NCBI GenBank assembly: GCA_964019135.1
Contig: OZ025257.1
Coordinates: forward strand, 19,991,971 to 20,055,970
From: Arenicola marina
Taxonomy: Eukaryota > Annelida > Polychaeta > Arenicolidae
Length of the DNA: 64,000 nt
Direction of reading: 5' to 3'
Below are positions 24,744 to 37,159 of this stretch, piece after piece. The stretch's first letter is position 1. Every line of letters begins with the position of its first letter. The notes below the pieces were generated by a model. That model was given only the letters and a program-made list of their open reading frames with translations. It was not told where the DNA came from and did no database searches. The translations under genes and the position numbers were made by a program.

Positions 24744-26574
24744 CACATCCCGGTCACTAACGCCTCTACTTACACCACCGTCGATCCGGTGCCAATATAC
24801 TGCAGCGGGGAATTGGTAGCAGATTCAGTTATTGCTCTATTGCGCTTCCAATCGATTCGATGATGGCTTTAATTTCCGTAAATGCCGTTCGAAGGGAACT
24901 TTTTATCTCTCAAAGGAAGGTTGTTTGCATTTTTGCGTACAACCCTTGGTAAATTTCATCTTGAATGACTAACACGTTATTCTGTGGAAGTAGCCAGTCG
25001 CAGATTTCATATAGGCTGGAGCTGACAGTACGATGGACCGGTGCTGATGGAGCAATGGGCCCCAGCCTAAACTCGAGAATGTTTATGCCTGTGTTATAGC
25101 AATGTGGCTTTACTTAGGCCAATGATCTAGCTTGTAATCGTGGAGCAAGAGGTCTCACTCCTCAATTCCTGACCACCAGCCCTTCGCGACATCCTCGCTG
25201 CCAACTGGACGTTCTGCGAGCGTTAGCAATGTGTTTGTTGAGGGCCGGATGTGAGCTAGTACTGACGGAATGTTCAGGGAACGTTTCTCGGGAAAGTTTT
25301 CTGCCGTTCATGAAACCCTTCGAATGAACGTTCCAGTTACGTTCCTGGCGACGTTAAAGGTACGTTAAAGGCACGTATTGTGGATCCATATCAGAGAGTA
25401 TCAGCGTGTAAGTTACACACATTATGTGTGCGAGTCCGTAGGTCAGAGGGCACCGCTGAACACAATAGAACAAGATGCTAATGCCCGATCGTAATTTCAA
25501 TCTAGCATGGTGCCGAAGCTCTGTGTCTTCGTGATTATAGTCATGAGGGCATTCAAATGTTATCACACTTGTAATTGTAATTGTAATGCACGTTTTTCGT
25601 ATCGTCACCGATTACATTTTACCATTCTCCCCGTGCCAGTCATCAGGGAAAGAACGCTAATAAATGAGGTTTTTATGGACGTCAGTTTTTCATACGGAAA
25701 ACCACAACAAAATGCAATCGTCAAAGTCGGAAAAAAAATTGCCATGAATATAATAAGCAATATTTGCCTTGTTTTCCCCAAAACAAATTATACCCCTGAT
25801 ACCAATAGGAAGTACGAGGTTCTACGCTGGGCGATGCCATCCAGTCATGCATTGTGGCGATGCGGCCCCCGACTGTCTGTAAAGTAACACCTGTGCCTGT
25901 TCATTCATGTGTTATGGACTGACCAGGCCAGGCCCTTGGGGAAGTCACATGTCTAGAGGACTTCCGGTTGGAAAGGCTGTGCCCGTGGCCTCAGTATGCT
26001 TTCAATTAAACTGCTCGCCAGATTAGGAGATACGTCCCAGTATATGGATGTATATTGACACTGCGCTGTCCGCGGTCAAAGGCTAAGTTTCCATCGCGCT
26101 GAATGCTGTGGCGATATGATACATCATTCATCAAGTACGGCAGACATCGGCGCCATCCATCTGAGCTGATAGCTGCGGACTCCAGAGGAGAGGGCAGCGG
26201 TTCGTTGCTGGTACGAACGGTGCCGGAGTGGGAGATGGGGCGGGGGGCGTAGGTTAAGCGGGGGTTCCTGTGTAGGATTGGGTGGGGGTGCGTAGTGGAG
26301 TGGGAATCGGGGCAGGGAACAAGCGGATTTACGGGATATAGTGGAGAGGTATTGGTCATAACTTCTGCCCATTTTCGGGCAAGGGATTATTCTAAGGGGT
26401 GACCCTGGCGGGCAATAAGCGGAAAAGCCTCAGCAAACGACCGCCTCGTTAACGGGCAAATGAAATTATGACTCGTTTTTCCTGCCCGGCCTTGTCGTCA
26501 AAATGACCTCAGTCTTCGGGTAGGCGGAGCTTTCAGGTGGAGGAGAGGCGGGTGAATAGAGGCCAAGATTTGTG

Positions 26575-28415
26575 GGCTGCTATCATCAGGGCCAGCTGAA
26601 ATTATGATATAAATTGCATGACGTTCAGGCGTAAAAAAGACAAACAGAATTAAATGAAACAGAGAACATAAAATAAATAACCTTAAAAGAAATATATTTT
26701 CAATTTATAGAAACATATACATAGATGAGATTACAGCCATAGATCTGGTTAATTCTAGTTCGTCATAAGATTGTACTTCGAAAGACACATAATAAAGGGA
26801 AAAAAAACATACTTCTTAGTGAAGAAACCAAACAGGTTAAAAAACAAATATATAGGTAAATAAATTTAGATAATTATAAAGTCTGAAAAACATGACAATT
26901 TAGAACATTGCAATGAACTGATTAATTATCTATAATATTGTCTTTGATATATTTCGTAAAACCTTGCAAACTATGAGTATTAAGTTTGGCGAGGGTAGAA
27001 CTGGATTCTTAGTTCATAATATTTATAAGGCTGTGCCTTAAACACTTTGTTGTAAAACTGTGATGCGCCCTTGTAGTATGGACCCTTTACTTTCCCCTTG
27101 TGTCATGGCACTGAACTTGGGAATTACTTATAATGGGTATGTGACTGAAATAATGTAGTAAATTTTTGTTTGTCAACTTGTGGTAAAATTATAAATAGAT
27201 TTAATAGACGGAGTTGCTTAAATAGTGGCTCTGTATGCGCATTGAAGATACTTTGAGTTTTAAACCTGATTGCTTTCTTCTGTAACTTTTCTAAACGTGT
27301 AGTGTGATAACCCCAGGCCAGAATGCAGTAGTTTAAATGTGGCACTGTAAGTGAGTTATATATTGTTAAGAGAATATGCTGTGGTAGTGTACACTTAAAT
27401 TTGTTCATGATTGAAATGACTTTTGACACTTTGTTTGCTATTTTGTTTGTGTGACTGTGCCACTTCATATTATTTTGCATAGTAAGTCCAATCATGTTGA
27501 ATTCATCTAGACATTCAAGGCGAGTGTTATTTATAAAATTACTTGGAACCTCCATTTTTTTACCAGGCATATAGAAAAGCATATACTTTGACTTTTTTGA
27601 CATTTAATGTATAATGATTATTGATTAATGATTATTTATGATAAGCCATTCACCTATATTTTTTAATTCATGATTTATTTTGTCGCTACAGCTTGCATGT
27701 GAGGACTTTGACATAAATGTAGTTAATGTACTCAGCAAGGCTGTATCATCAGCATATATAATGAATTTAAATAGGTCACTTGCAGAGCCAATGTCATTAA
27801 TGTATATTATAAAAATTAAAGGACCAAGAATAGAACCTTGAGGAACTCCAGTGTTAATTTCAAGCAGTTCGGAACTAGTGTCATCAATGTTTACATATTG
27901 TTTACGTTTGTGTAGATAGCTCTCCATCAGTTTAAGTGAGATTCCATGCAAACCATAATAACTCAATTTATGTAATAGTATTTCATGGTTTATTGTGTCG
28001 AAAGCTTTGGAAAGGTCTAAATAGATATTTATTGGAGTCTCACCTTTATCCATGTTTTGCAACGTTCGGTCAATTAACTCTAGTGTGGCCAACTCTGTAG
28101 AATGTTTGGGCCTAAAGCCATACTGACTATTAGTAAATAAAATATTACTTTGAAAATGGTCATTTATTTGATTAGCTATGATGTTTTCAAAAACTTTTGA
28201 AACGGCTGGTAAAATGGATATAGGGCTATAGTTATCAAAGATATCTTCTTCACCATTTTTAAAGACTGGAATTACCTTGGCTATTTTTAATTTATCAGGA
28301 AAGGTACCTGTTAACAGTGAGTGATTTATTATTAGCGTAAGAGCAGCACTTATTTCTGGTTTTATCGCTTTCAATAGTTTAACAGATATTTAACAGATAT
28401 CATCATATCATATAT
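26575..28415 (-). mobile_element. Truncated non-LTR retrotransposon (CR1/Jockey-group-like), U4 copy
   Basis: This LINE fragment sits at the same unit position as the one in U2 and is longer at the 5' side. The empty site is seen in U5 near 35979-36060 and in U3 near 19473. The 3' boundary is near 26575 and the 5' boundary lies between 28385 and 28427, in ATCATCATATCATATATC. Body sequence differs from U2 by scattered substitutions and small indels, which gives a usable clock for the B-unit duplication. It is 5'-truncated, as is normal for LINEs, and the endonuclease part is absent. Confidence 0.85.
27124..28374 (-). pseudogene. Reverse transcriptase, partial and split (U4 copy)
   Basis: The first open part (28374-27625, 249 codons) covers fingers and palm: KVIPVFKNG and NYSPISILPAVSKVFE (fingers), QYGFRPKHST, motif A DLSKAFDTINH, motif B GVPQGSILGPL and motif C YADDTALL. 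It stops after INNH. A second open part (27603-27124, 159 codons) starts at MSKKSKYMLFY and covers the thumb region. An AT-rich TGATTATTGATTAATG stretch at 27604-27640 separates them and is shared with the U2 copy. Intact relatives would read straight through this place. The N-terminal endonuclease is missing. Dead copy; the family identification as a LINE reverse transcriptase is secure. Confidence 0.9.
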
Positions 28416-30603
28416 CATCACAGAATGTTGTTTTGCTAATAATCTTGAACTTCTAATGCAAGAAAGGATTCTGCAGGCCCATCTAACATGGCCTTTAGCC
28501 TGGAGGAAGGGGGTGATATACCAAGCTAACCCAAACAAATATCAGAGACTTTGTCGTTGTCTTATTTTAATATTTTGGGATGTTCCTGAAACACAGAAAC
28601 GTTATCTTTCACCAGAACCAAATAATTGCGGCAAGTACAATTAAAGAAATCTTAAGTATTAGCTGGTAACATGGGTTTCAGGCTACATCTGTTGGATCTG
28701 TTAATCTTAGTGAAAACCTTTCTGCTATAATTAGGTCAATATACACGATCAAAATTACGCCAGATGAGGGGAATAATTGAAAACCGAGACCTTTTTCAGA
28801 CCGAGACCGCTAAAACTATACCCAGAGCAAACACAAATCATTATCAACACAGAGTAATCAATTTGTGGTGAACCAAAAGGTACATGTAATGTTGGTCATT
28901 GTGAAGTACATCCAATTATTTTACAGTTGAATAGAATATAGGCGAACGGTCGTGGGGAATAGTGCGGACGTAGATCACGACAACTGTAATGATGAGAAAT
29001 GGAGAAAAAAAATGTTCAAGTTTTCTTTTCGGGCACGAATATCACAAACTAGATAACCGAAAAAGGCAAAAAAAACACACACAAAGGGATTGATTGAGTC
29101 GCATTACAGAGACACGCCTTGAGATTAAACGACGAGGCTCGATGTGGAGCTGTGAACTTTATTTCTGGCTATGTAAATGCCAATCAAACGTCGGACTGAA
29201 TCTGGGCCTTTGATTTGTCCCTCTGGTCTGACCTGTTGGTCTGGATCCTGTATGGCGGGACTCGCAGGCTTCACCAGCTCAACCCAAGCCCCGAGGCGAG
29301 CAAAGGTCAGCAATGCGGTAACAGCAATAAGAAGATTCTTACCCAAGGGATGTTTTGCTGAAATTTAAAGTGATAAGTGAGTTTCATGTACCTAAAAACT
29401 GGCTATCAATATCGTTATATCAGTCCAGACTGACGTGAAGCCACGGCGGGACATGCTAAAGACGGCGAGATGACGTAGTTTTAGGCCGGATTATGTCAAT
29501 AATTGGTCTTCTGTCTTGATGGGGGCGCACCAACCAAAGACCTAGTCAATCACTGTGACTCACGGAGCGTGATCCCGTGCGGGGCGGCGTTTTATTGGAA
29601 AACCCCTCCTTTCTTTTCTCCTATGCCAGATGGATATTTACAAGTTCGTCACTTCATATTACAGTATTACTTTATTGGAAGACATGACTTCATCCGTAAG
29701 GGTGGAAATGAACTAGTATCCCGTATTCAAGAAGATATCGATATGCTACACGACTGGACTGAGGCAATAATATTGTCAAGACATGACTGTTATCCTAGAC
29801 AATTTATACATGAATTGAATATATTTCTGACTGCGACACCATTTTGCATAGGATACGTTAATATGGATAGTCATTATTTACCCTTGAGAAAACTCTCATC
29901 GGGAGAAATTTGCTGCTTAAATAAAAAACAAATTATTAATAAAATTTATTCAATAAAAGCGATATCCGTTAAATGATATTTATGGGCTGGTTTTTGGCTC
30001 ATGTCGTAGAAATCCTACACAGTAGGAACCCTGTATTTTTGTTATCGAGGACTAACCAACCCTATGTGAAAAATGTAATGAAAGCGGCATTTGAAAAATG
30101 ATCCATGTTTCGAAATGGGCGGGGATTTTCTTGAATGATAAGCCGTCTCAGACGGTCGTATATCCGCATTGAACTGCGACCACGTGTTTTCACCCAGGTA
30201 CCCGGATGTCGGGCCCTGTCCCTGTTTTGAAGTCAGAATGGGTCATTGCGCGGGCGTGGCCCAGCGAGGGAGGGATGGGGTCACAAATACAACAGTGCCA
30301 CCTTGTGTAGGCGTAGGTCAAAAGACTGACCAAACAATATGAGCTCCGCCTACTCGGCAGTCCTATTGGTGAAAGTGTGAACGGTTGGAGGCGTCAGCTC
30401 CAAGAATATCAAGACTATGTAGCTTCATTGGCGGTATTCAGAACGTCTCAAGGGTTATTCCGACGAGACCGGTAAACAGAACATTGGGTAATTTATCGGA
30501 CCATGCTAATAAAAACGTTGGGTAATACAGAACATACACAAGTAATTCAAGGCGAGATTTAAACAATCTTGCCAATAATAACATTTTCATAGTTTAGATT
30601 GGG

Positions 30604-30683
30604 ACCGACCCATTAGCTCCGTGGGTTAGAGCGCTCGCTTTGAGTGCTCTGGCCACTGGATTGCCACTGTTCGCGCCCCGTTT
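30604..30683 (+). repeat. tRNA-derived element, U4 copy
   Basis: The counterpart of 15773-15850, with the same CATTAGCTCCGTGGGTTAG and TGTTCGCGCCCC words and the same flanks (AATTCAAGGCGAGATTTAAAC upstream), which supports U2 and U4 as sister units. Confidence 0.5.
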
Positions 30684-33600
30684 GGTCATATCTATGCGGT
30701 CGCAGGATAGAGACCCCTTCTGCTTCTTTGCAAATAGTAGGGGGTTGCCCAGGGGACATGGCTCCACTCTCCCTGCCTTCTCCCATTGACGCGATATGAC
30801 CACACGTGGCTAAGGCGCAATGAATATACAACCAACAATTGGCATATTTCTGAACACATGAGTGATTAAAGACTTCGTTTGTTTGTTCCTGTATACTACT
30901 AAACAACCTCCCTGCGTGACACTCGAATGGACTGAGAAATGTCATAAATGAATCAGTTAGAAAACTGATCGCTTTTAATGCTTTGTATCTCATATTATTA
31001 TCTGTCACGGTGCCGATCCTAACATCAAGAGATGCAAAACAAATGCTACAATTTACACTACAGTATTCATCGGGATGTTTTTTTCATAATGGGGGAAAAG
31101 TGCAGCGAATAGGTGGGTGAATAGAGTATGCACCATATTTACCGGCAAGTGAGTGGACCCCAATGGGCCGTCCATCGCCATAGCGTTGCCCGACACAATG
31201 TCTCGGCCACACAGCGCTCTCACCTGGTCCCCGGTAACCGCAAAACGCTATGATCAAAGCGTTCAACCTGGATGAGGGGTGAACAAGGCGATGAATAATC
31301 CCCACGCACTCACTCCCAGTGGGAAATCCCAGTAGTGACAGAGAGAGAAATAGGAAGTGGTGTAGGGTGGTGGTGTCGAGAGTGTATTTCATTTGGACCC
31401 CCCCCCCCCCTCCTAACTGTACAACCTCTATTCTCCCCACCCAATCATACTTACTACCCGACCATCCCTACCTACCACCACCATCCCGCCACCCCCACCG
31501 TTCATCAGTCAACAGCACCCATGGATGTTTTGTGTGGCTTTTGGATTTGCCGCCCACCTAGTTGCTTCTGCATACTCCTGTCTAGTTATAATGGGGGGAA
31601 ATGAAAAATCAAGAGCCATCTAAATGGTAAACAAGCGTAATGTAGCAAAAGTGGTACCAAATGGAATTTGTTTAATGCTTTTCATTGAAGCTGTCCGGAA
31701 TAGGGGAAGAGGGAGGAGAGAGGGCCAACCACCGCTACAGCCTCCTCCACCCACCCATCACCTACACCTCGCATCCATCGCGAGTTCAGCTTAAGGCAAC
31801 TGCAACCCAAGAAATTGATATTATACAAGTCATATGTTTTTTTTGTATTTATTAAATCAGCCATTACAGATAAGGCATACACAACACGTACAATTTGAAA
31901 TTAGCATACTTCATGCTTTAGAATATTTGCTCAGAATTTGTTTTATTTTAAAGTCGTCTGGGACGTTACTGGACCTGGCTATCTCAAGTTGTTTGATTTT
32001 TGGCAAGATATCAACGACGGTCTGTCACAGACTGAACAGATAATGTGGTGGCGGAGAAGACATAGCTGAGAGAGATGTCGCGAGCCTTTTGTAGCCAAGA
32101 CACCCACATCGTCCACATGGAAGCAGAGACTGCGAAGCCAGACTGGTATTCCTAAGGGGGTCCACCGACTGGTAATATGGACTGCTGAGTCATGCTCAGC
32201 TCGTTGCCCAGCTTCTCTTAGATTGACGTTATGAAATCCCACTTGCTTCAGATCCAGTGACGGATGACATTTGTCCAGTAGGGACACATCGACCTGATGA
32301 TCAATCGCTGTCGATGGTCTGCGCCATAACAAGACGCCGTCTGTTATCGCGTTGGACATGGAGCCAATGTTAAACACACGGATGTCCATATCTCCGCGGA
32401 GAAATTGTCATTGTCATTGTACCTTCATTTCTTTAAATACATCGTATCCGTTGCCACGTAACAGCTATGATGGTAAAAATCAGCTCGGCTCTGTTGCCTC
32501 TTTCTTTGAATAACGGCAGCGTTCAGTTGCTGGGGAAGCCGTGATGACGGATGAATCGAGGCCAAAATTTGCTTTTATATTGTCACTGATAATGTGACAA
32601 AATAAACCACCGTGTCAGTTGTATTACGTAGCCAAAAAATCGTTCATTATTGCAAGGAATGTCGAAATGCCAAGTAACAGCATTGCGCAGCGTGTCCGTT
32701 TGTGACGTCACGGAATTCAAAGAATACCTCCTTCGTTGCTTGCCAATACCAGTATTCAAGCCAGTTAATACAAAAAGTGGATGGTATTTCTATGATACAT
32801 ATTATTTGAAATGATGAAATGTCTTGACTATACCATGCACATGATACAAATACACAGTAACATTCAATGTTCAATGACGACTTCATTAACGGTGTCTTCA
32901 AATTTCGATATTTTGTCAAATGTCTATATATATTGGAATATTCTGAATGCAATTATAACAACAATATCATGTCGCCTGTTTGTTTTGTGTGCACGGGGAA
33001 TGTCATTTTGAGTCAATAACATATGTGGTCGCCATCTCTTGGTTCGTTCATAACATCCGGGTGCTCACGCAAGCTCCAATGATGCCAGAGTCATATCGAC
33101 AAGCCTTGCGTCGGAAAATGTTGAAAATAATCAACCATTCAGCAAACATCAGAATAAAACAGAATTTATGCCATAATTCTCTATTGACCTGATCTTCACA
33201 TCCTCCCTGGTTCCCTTTATCTCAGGAGCCTTATTTTACCGGACAATTAAACTGCAGCGTAATGCCGATGGCCGATTTTATTAAGCTTGATTACAATCGC
33301 CATGGTGAAGAGTATCAGCCCGGGCCAGTGACGTCAGCCCACGGTGATATACTACAGTGGGACACTGTTGCTACTCATCGTGAGGCCAGTCTGTCTGTCC
33401 TGTCCGCCGCCCCTGCCGCCCTTACACCCCTCACCCCCCCATGGTCACCTCAATAGTTCTTAATGGCTTTGTTGTCTGCGTTTTTCACGGGAGGCGCTGC
33501 AGACACCACCCCATGGTGGCGCACACAGTGACCGTATCTGCATAGACGTTCTAACCCCGGGCGCCACCTTTTTAGGTCGAACCTAGGTGGCGCTATCGAC

Positions 33601-34064
33601 AGTGTGGTCAAAAAGATATGTATGTGAAGTGGTGAAAGCTATTCATGGCACTGCAGGCGTGGTCCGGAAAGGAATATTACTTCCGACCTTGACAGCTAGG
33701 TCGGCGATATCAGAAGTTATAATGGTCTGCTCCAAGCTTCCGTAATCCACAGGCAGTTCGCGTGGAGCAACTTCATGCTCCAGCCAAAATGTATACAATC
33801 TATTGTATTTTGTAGCCCAATTTTTCTGACGCTAACTTTTCATGTGACACACACATGCATGTTTTATTCGCCAGAGACGTATCTGGTACTATGTAATATG
33901 TGTAATGGACACAGTATCACATATGTCAATTCCCACTGCATTGACACGTACCTTCCACCCCTCTTGGTAATGGCCTCCTCGTCCTGCGTGAAACTTGACT
34001 GCGAGGAATAATGTAGCTTTATATAGGAGGTTTGGGTCCTAGTTTGTGTGACTGGGCAGTGGGG

Positions 34065-34143
34065 TATGATTTTCCGACCGAGGCGCGCACCCGCGACCCT
34101 CCGATCATCTGGCCGGCACGCTAGTTCTTGGGCTGCAAGTGAA
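34065..34143 (-). repeat. tRNA-derived element, U5 copy
   Basis: The counterpart of 2943-3025, with the same decayed B box as in U4 (GGTGCGCGCCTC on the minus strand) and an A-side word reading GAACTAGCGTG. Confidence 0.4.
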
Positions 34144-37100
34144 TATACCCACATCCCGGTCACTAACGCCTCTACTTACACCACCGTCGATCCGGTGCCA
34201 ATATACTGCAGCGGGGAATTGGTAGCAGATTCAGTTATTGCTCTACTGCGCTTTCAATCGATTTGATGATGGCTTTAATTTCCGTAAGTGCGGTCCGTAG
34301 AGAACATTTTATCTCTCAAAGGAAGGTCCTTTGCATTTTTGCGTACAACCCTTAGTAAATTTCATCTTGATTGACTAACACGTTATTCTGTGGAAGTAGC
34401 CAGTCGCAGATTTCATATAGGCTGGAGCTGACAGTACGACGGACCGGTGCTGATGGAGCAATGGGCCCCAGCCTAAGCTCGAGAATGTTTATGCCTGTGT
34501 TATAGCAATGTGGCTTTACTTAGGCCAATGATCTAGCTTATATTCGTGGAACAAGAGGTCTCACCCCTCCATTTCCGACCACCACGCTCTCGCTCTCTTG
34601 GTGACATCCTCGCTGCCAATTGGACGCTCTGCGAGCGTTAGCAATGTGTTTGTTGAGGGCCGGATGAGAGCCCGTACTGAATGAATGTTCAGGGAACGTT
34701 TCTCGGGAACGTTTTTCTGCCGTTCATGAAACCCTTCGAATGAACGTTCCAGTAACGTTCCTGGCGACGTTAAAGGTACCTTAAAGGTACGCATTGTGGA
34801 TCCATATCAGAGAGTATCAGAGTGTAAGTTACACACATTATGTGTACAAGTCCGGAGGTCATAGGGCACAGCTGAACACAATAGAATAAGATGCTAATGG
34901 TGCCGAGGCTCTATTTCTTCGTGATTGGAGTCATGAGAGCGTTCAAATGTAATCACACTTGTAACAGTAATTGTAATTCATGTTTTTCGTATCGTCACCG
35001 ATTGCTTTTTACCATTCTCCCCGTGCCAGTCACCAGGGAATGAACGCTAATTACTGAGGTACGGACGTATCAGTTTTTCATACGAAAAACCACAACAAAA
35101 TGCAGTCGTCAAAGTCTTAGAAATAATAACTTGTCATGAACATTTAATAAGCCATATTTGTCTTGTCTTTCCAAAAACAAATTATAACCCTGATGCTAAT
35201 GTAAAGCACGAACTTCTACAGTGGGCGATGCTATCCAGTCATCCATTGTGGCGATGCGGCCTCCGACTGTCTGTAAAGTAACACCTGTACCTGTTCATTC
35301 ATGTGCTATGGACTGACCAGGCCAGGCCCTTGGGGAGGCCACATGTCTAGAGGACTTCCGGTTGGAAAGGCTGTGCCTGTGGCCTCGATATGCTTTCAAT
35401 GAAACTGCGCGCCAGATTAGGAGATACGTCCCAGTATATGGATGTATATTAACACTGCGCTGTCCGCGGTCAAAGGCAAAGTTTCCATCGCGCTGAATGC
35501 TGTGGCGATATGATACATCATTCATCAAGTACGGCAGACATCGGCGCCATCCATTTGAGCTGATAGCTGCGGATTCCAGAGGAGCGGGCAGCGGTTCGTT
35601 GCTGGTATGAATGGTGCCGGAGTGGGAGATGGGGCGGGGGGTGTAAATTAAGCGGGGTGCCTGTGTAGGGTGGGATGGTGCGGGGGGGGGCGTACTGGAG
35701 TGGGAATCGGGGCAGGGAACAAGCGGATTTACGGGATATAGTGGAGAGGTATTGGTCATAGCTTCTGCCCATTTTCGGGGTAAGGGATTATTCTAAGGGG
35801 TGACCCTGGCGGGCAATAAGCGAAAAAGCCTCCGCAAAAGACGGTCTCGTTAATGGGCAAATGAAATTATGACTCTTTTTTCCTGCCCCGCCTTGTCGTC
35901 AAAATGACCTCTGTTCTCGAGGAGGCGGAACGTTCAGGTGTAGGGGAGCCGTGAAGGCGGGTGAATGGAGGCCAAAATTTGTGGAGCCATCTCATAGCAA
36001 ATATAATTCATTACCGCTGTCAACACGAGGTGCGGCTACATTTCTCAGGAACATTGACACAGAACGTTGTTTTGCTAATAATCTTGAACTTCTAATGCAA
36101 GAAAGGATTCTGCGGGCCAACCTAACATGGCCTTTAGCCTGGAGGAAGACGGCGATATACCAAACTAACCCAAACAAATATCAGAGGCTTTGTCGTTGTC
36201 TTGTTTTAATATTTTGGGATTTGCCTAAAACACTGAAACGTTATCTTTTACCAGGACCAAATGAATGCGGCACATACAATTGCAACAATATTAAGTATTA
36301 CCTTTTTTTTCAGACCGAGACCGCTAAAAATATACCCAAAGCAAACACAAATCATTAACAAACCAGAGTAATCAATTGGTGGTGAACGAGAAGGTACATG
36401 TAATGTTGGTCATTGTGAAGTACATGCAATTATTTTACAGTTGAATAGAATATAGGCGAACGTTCGTGGGGAATAGTGCGAACGTAGATCACGACAACTG
36501 TAATGATGAGATATGGGGAACAAAATGTCACGAATATCACAAACTGGATAAACGAAACAGGCCAAAAAAACACAAAAGGATTGATTGAGTGGCATTTCAG
36601 AGAGGCTTTGAGATTAAGCGACGAGGCTCGAGGTGGAGCTGTGAACTTTATTTCTGGCTATGTAAATGCCAATCAAACGTCGGACTGAATCTGGGCCTTT
36701 GATTTGTCCCTCTGGTCTGACCTGTTGGTCTGCACCCTGTGGGACCGGACTCGCAGACTTCACCAGCTCAACCCAAACCCCGAGGCGAAGAAAGGTCAGC
36801 AATGCGGTAATAGCAATAGCAAGATTCTTAAACAGGGGATGTTTTGCTTTAATTTAAAGTGATAAGTGAGTTTCCTGCACCTAAAAACTGGCTATCCATA
36901 TCGTTATTTCACTCCAGGCTGACGTGAAGCCACGGTAATGACATGCTGCAAACGGCAAGATGATCTAGTTTCAGGCCGGATTATGTCGATAATTGGTCTT
37001 CTGTCTTGATGGGGACGTACCAGCCAAAGACCTAGTCCATCAAACTGTGACTCACAGAGCGTGATCCCGTGCCGGGCTACTTTTTATTGGAAAACCTCTT

Positions 37101-37159
37101 TTCTTCATACTATAATGCAGATTTACAAGTTCGTCAATTCATATTACAATATGGCCCCA

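Larger units (their letters stand above)
23146..31235. repeat. U4, array unit of type B, 5'-truncated
   Basis: The unit lacks the phase mark and about the first 1.35 kb. After the duplicated word TGGTCATGTCTG (about 23129 and 23142), a scrambled piece matches unit sequence near 1099 (GTCTGTACCATAAC), and regular similarity resumes near 23197 (ATAATGTGACAAAATAAA). From there it is more complete than U2, retaining the 2 kb U2 has lost (about 23430-25410). It carries a tRNA-like element (24659-24743), the LINE (26575-28415) and a second tRNA-like element (30604-30683). Like U2 it lacks the 1.2-kb A-type segment. No host gene is visible. Confidence 0.8.
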
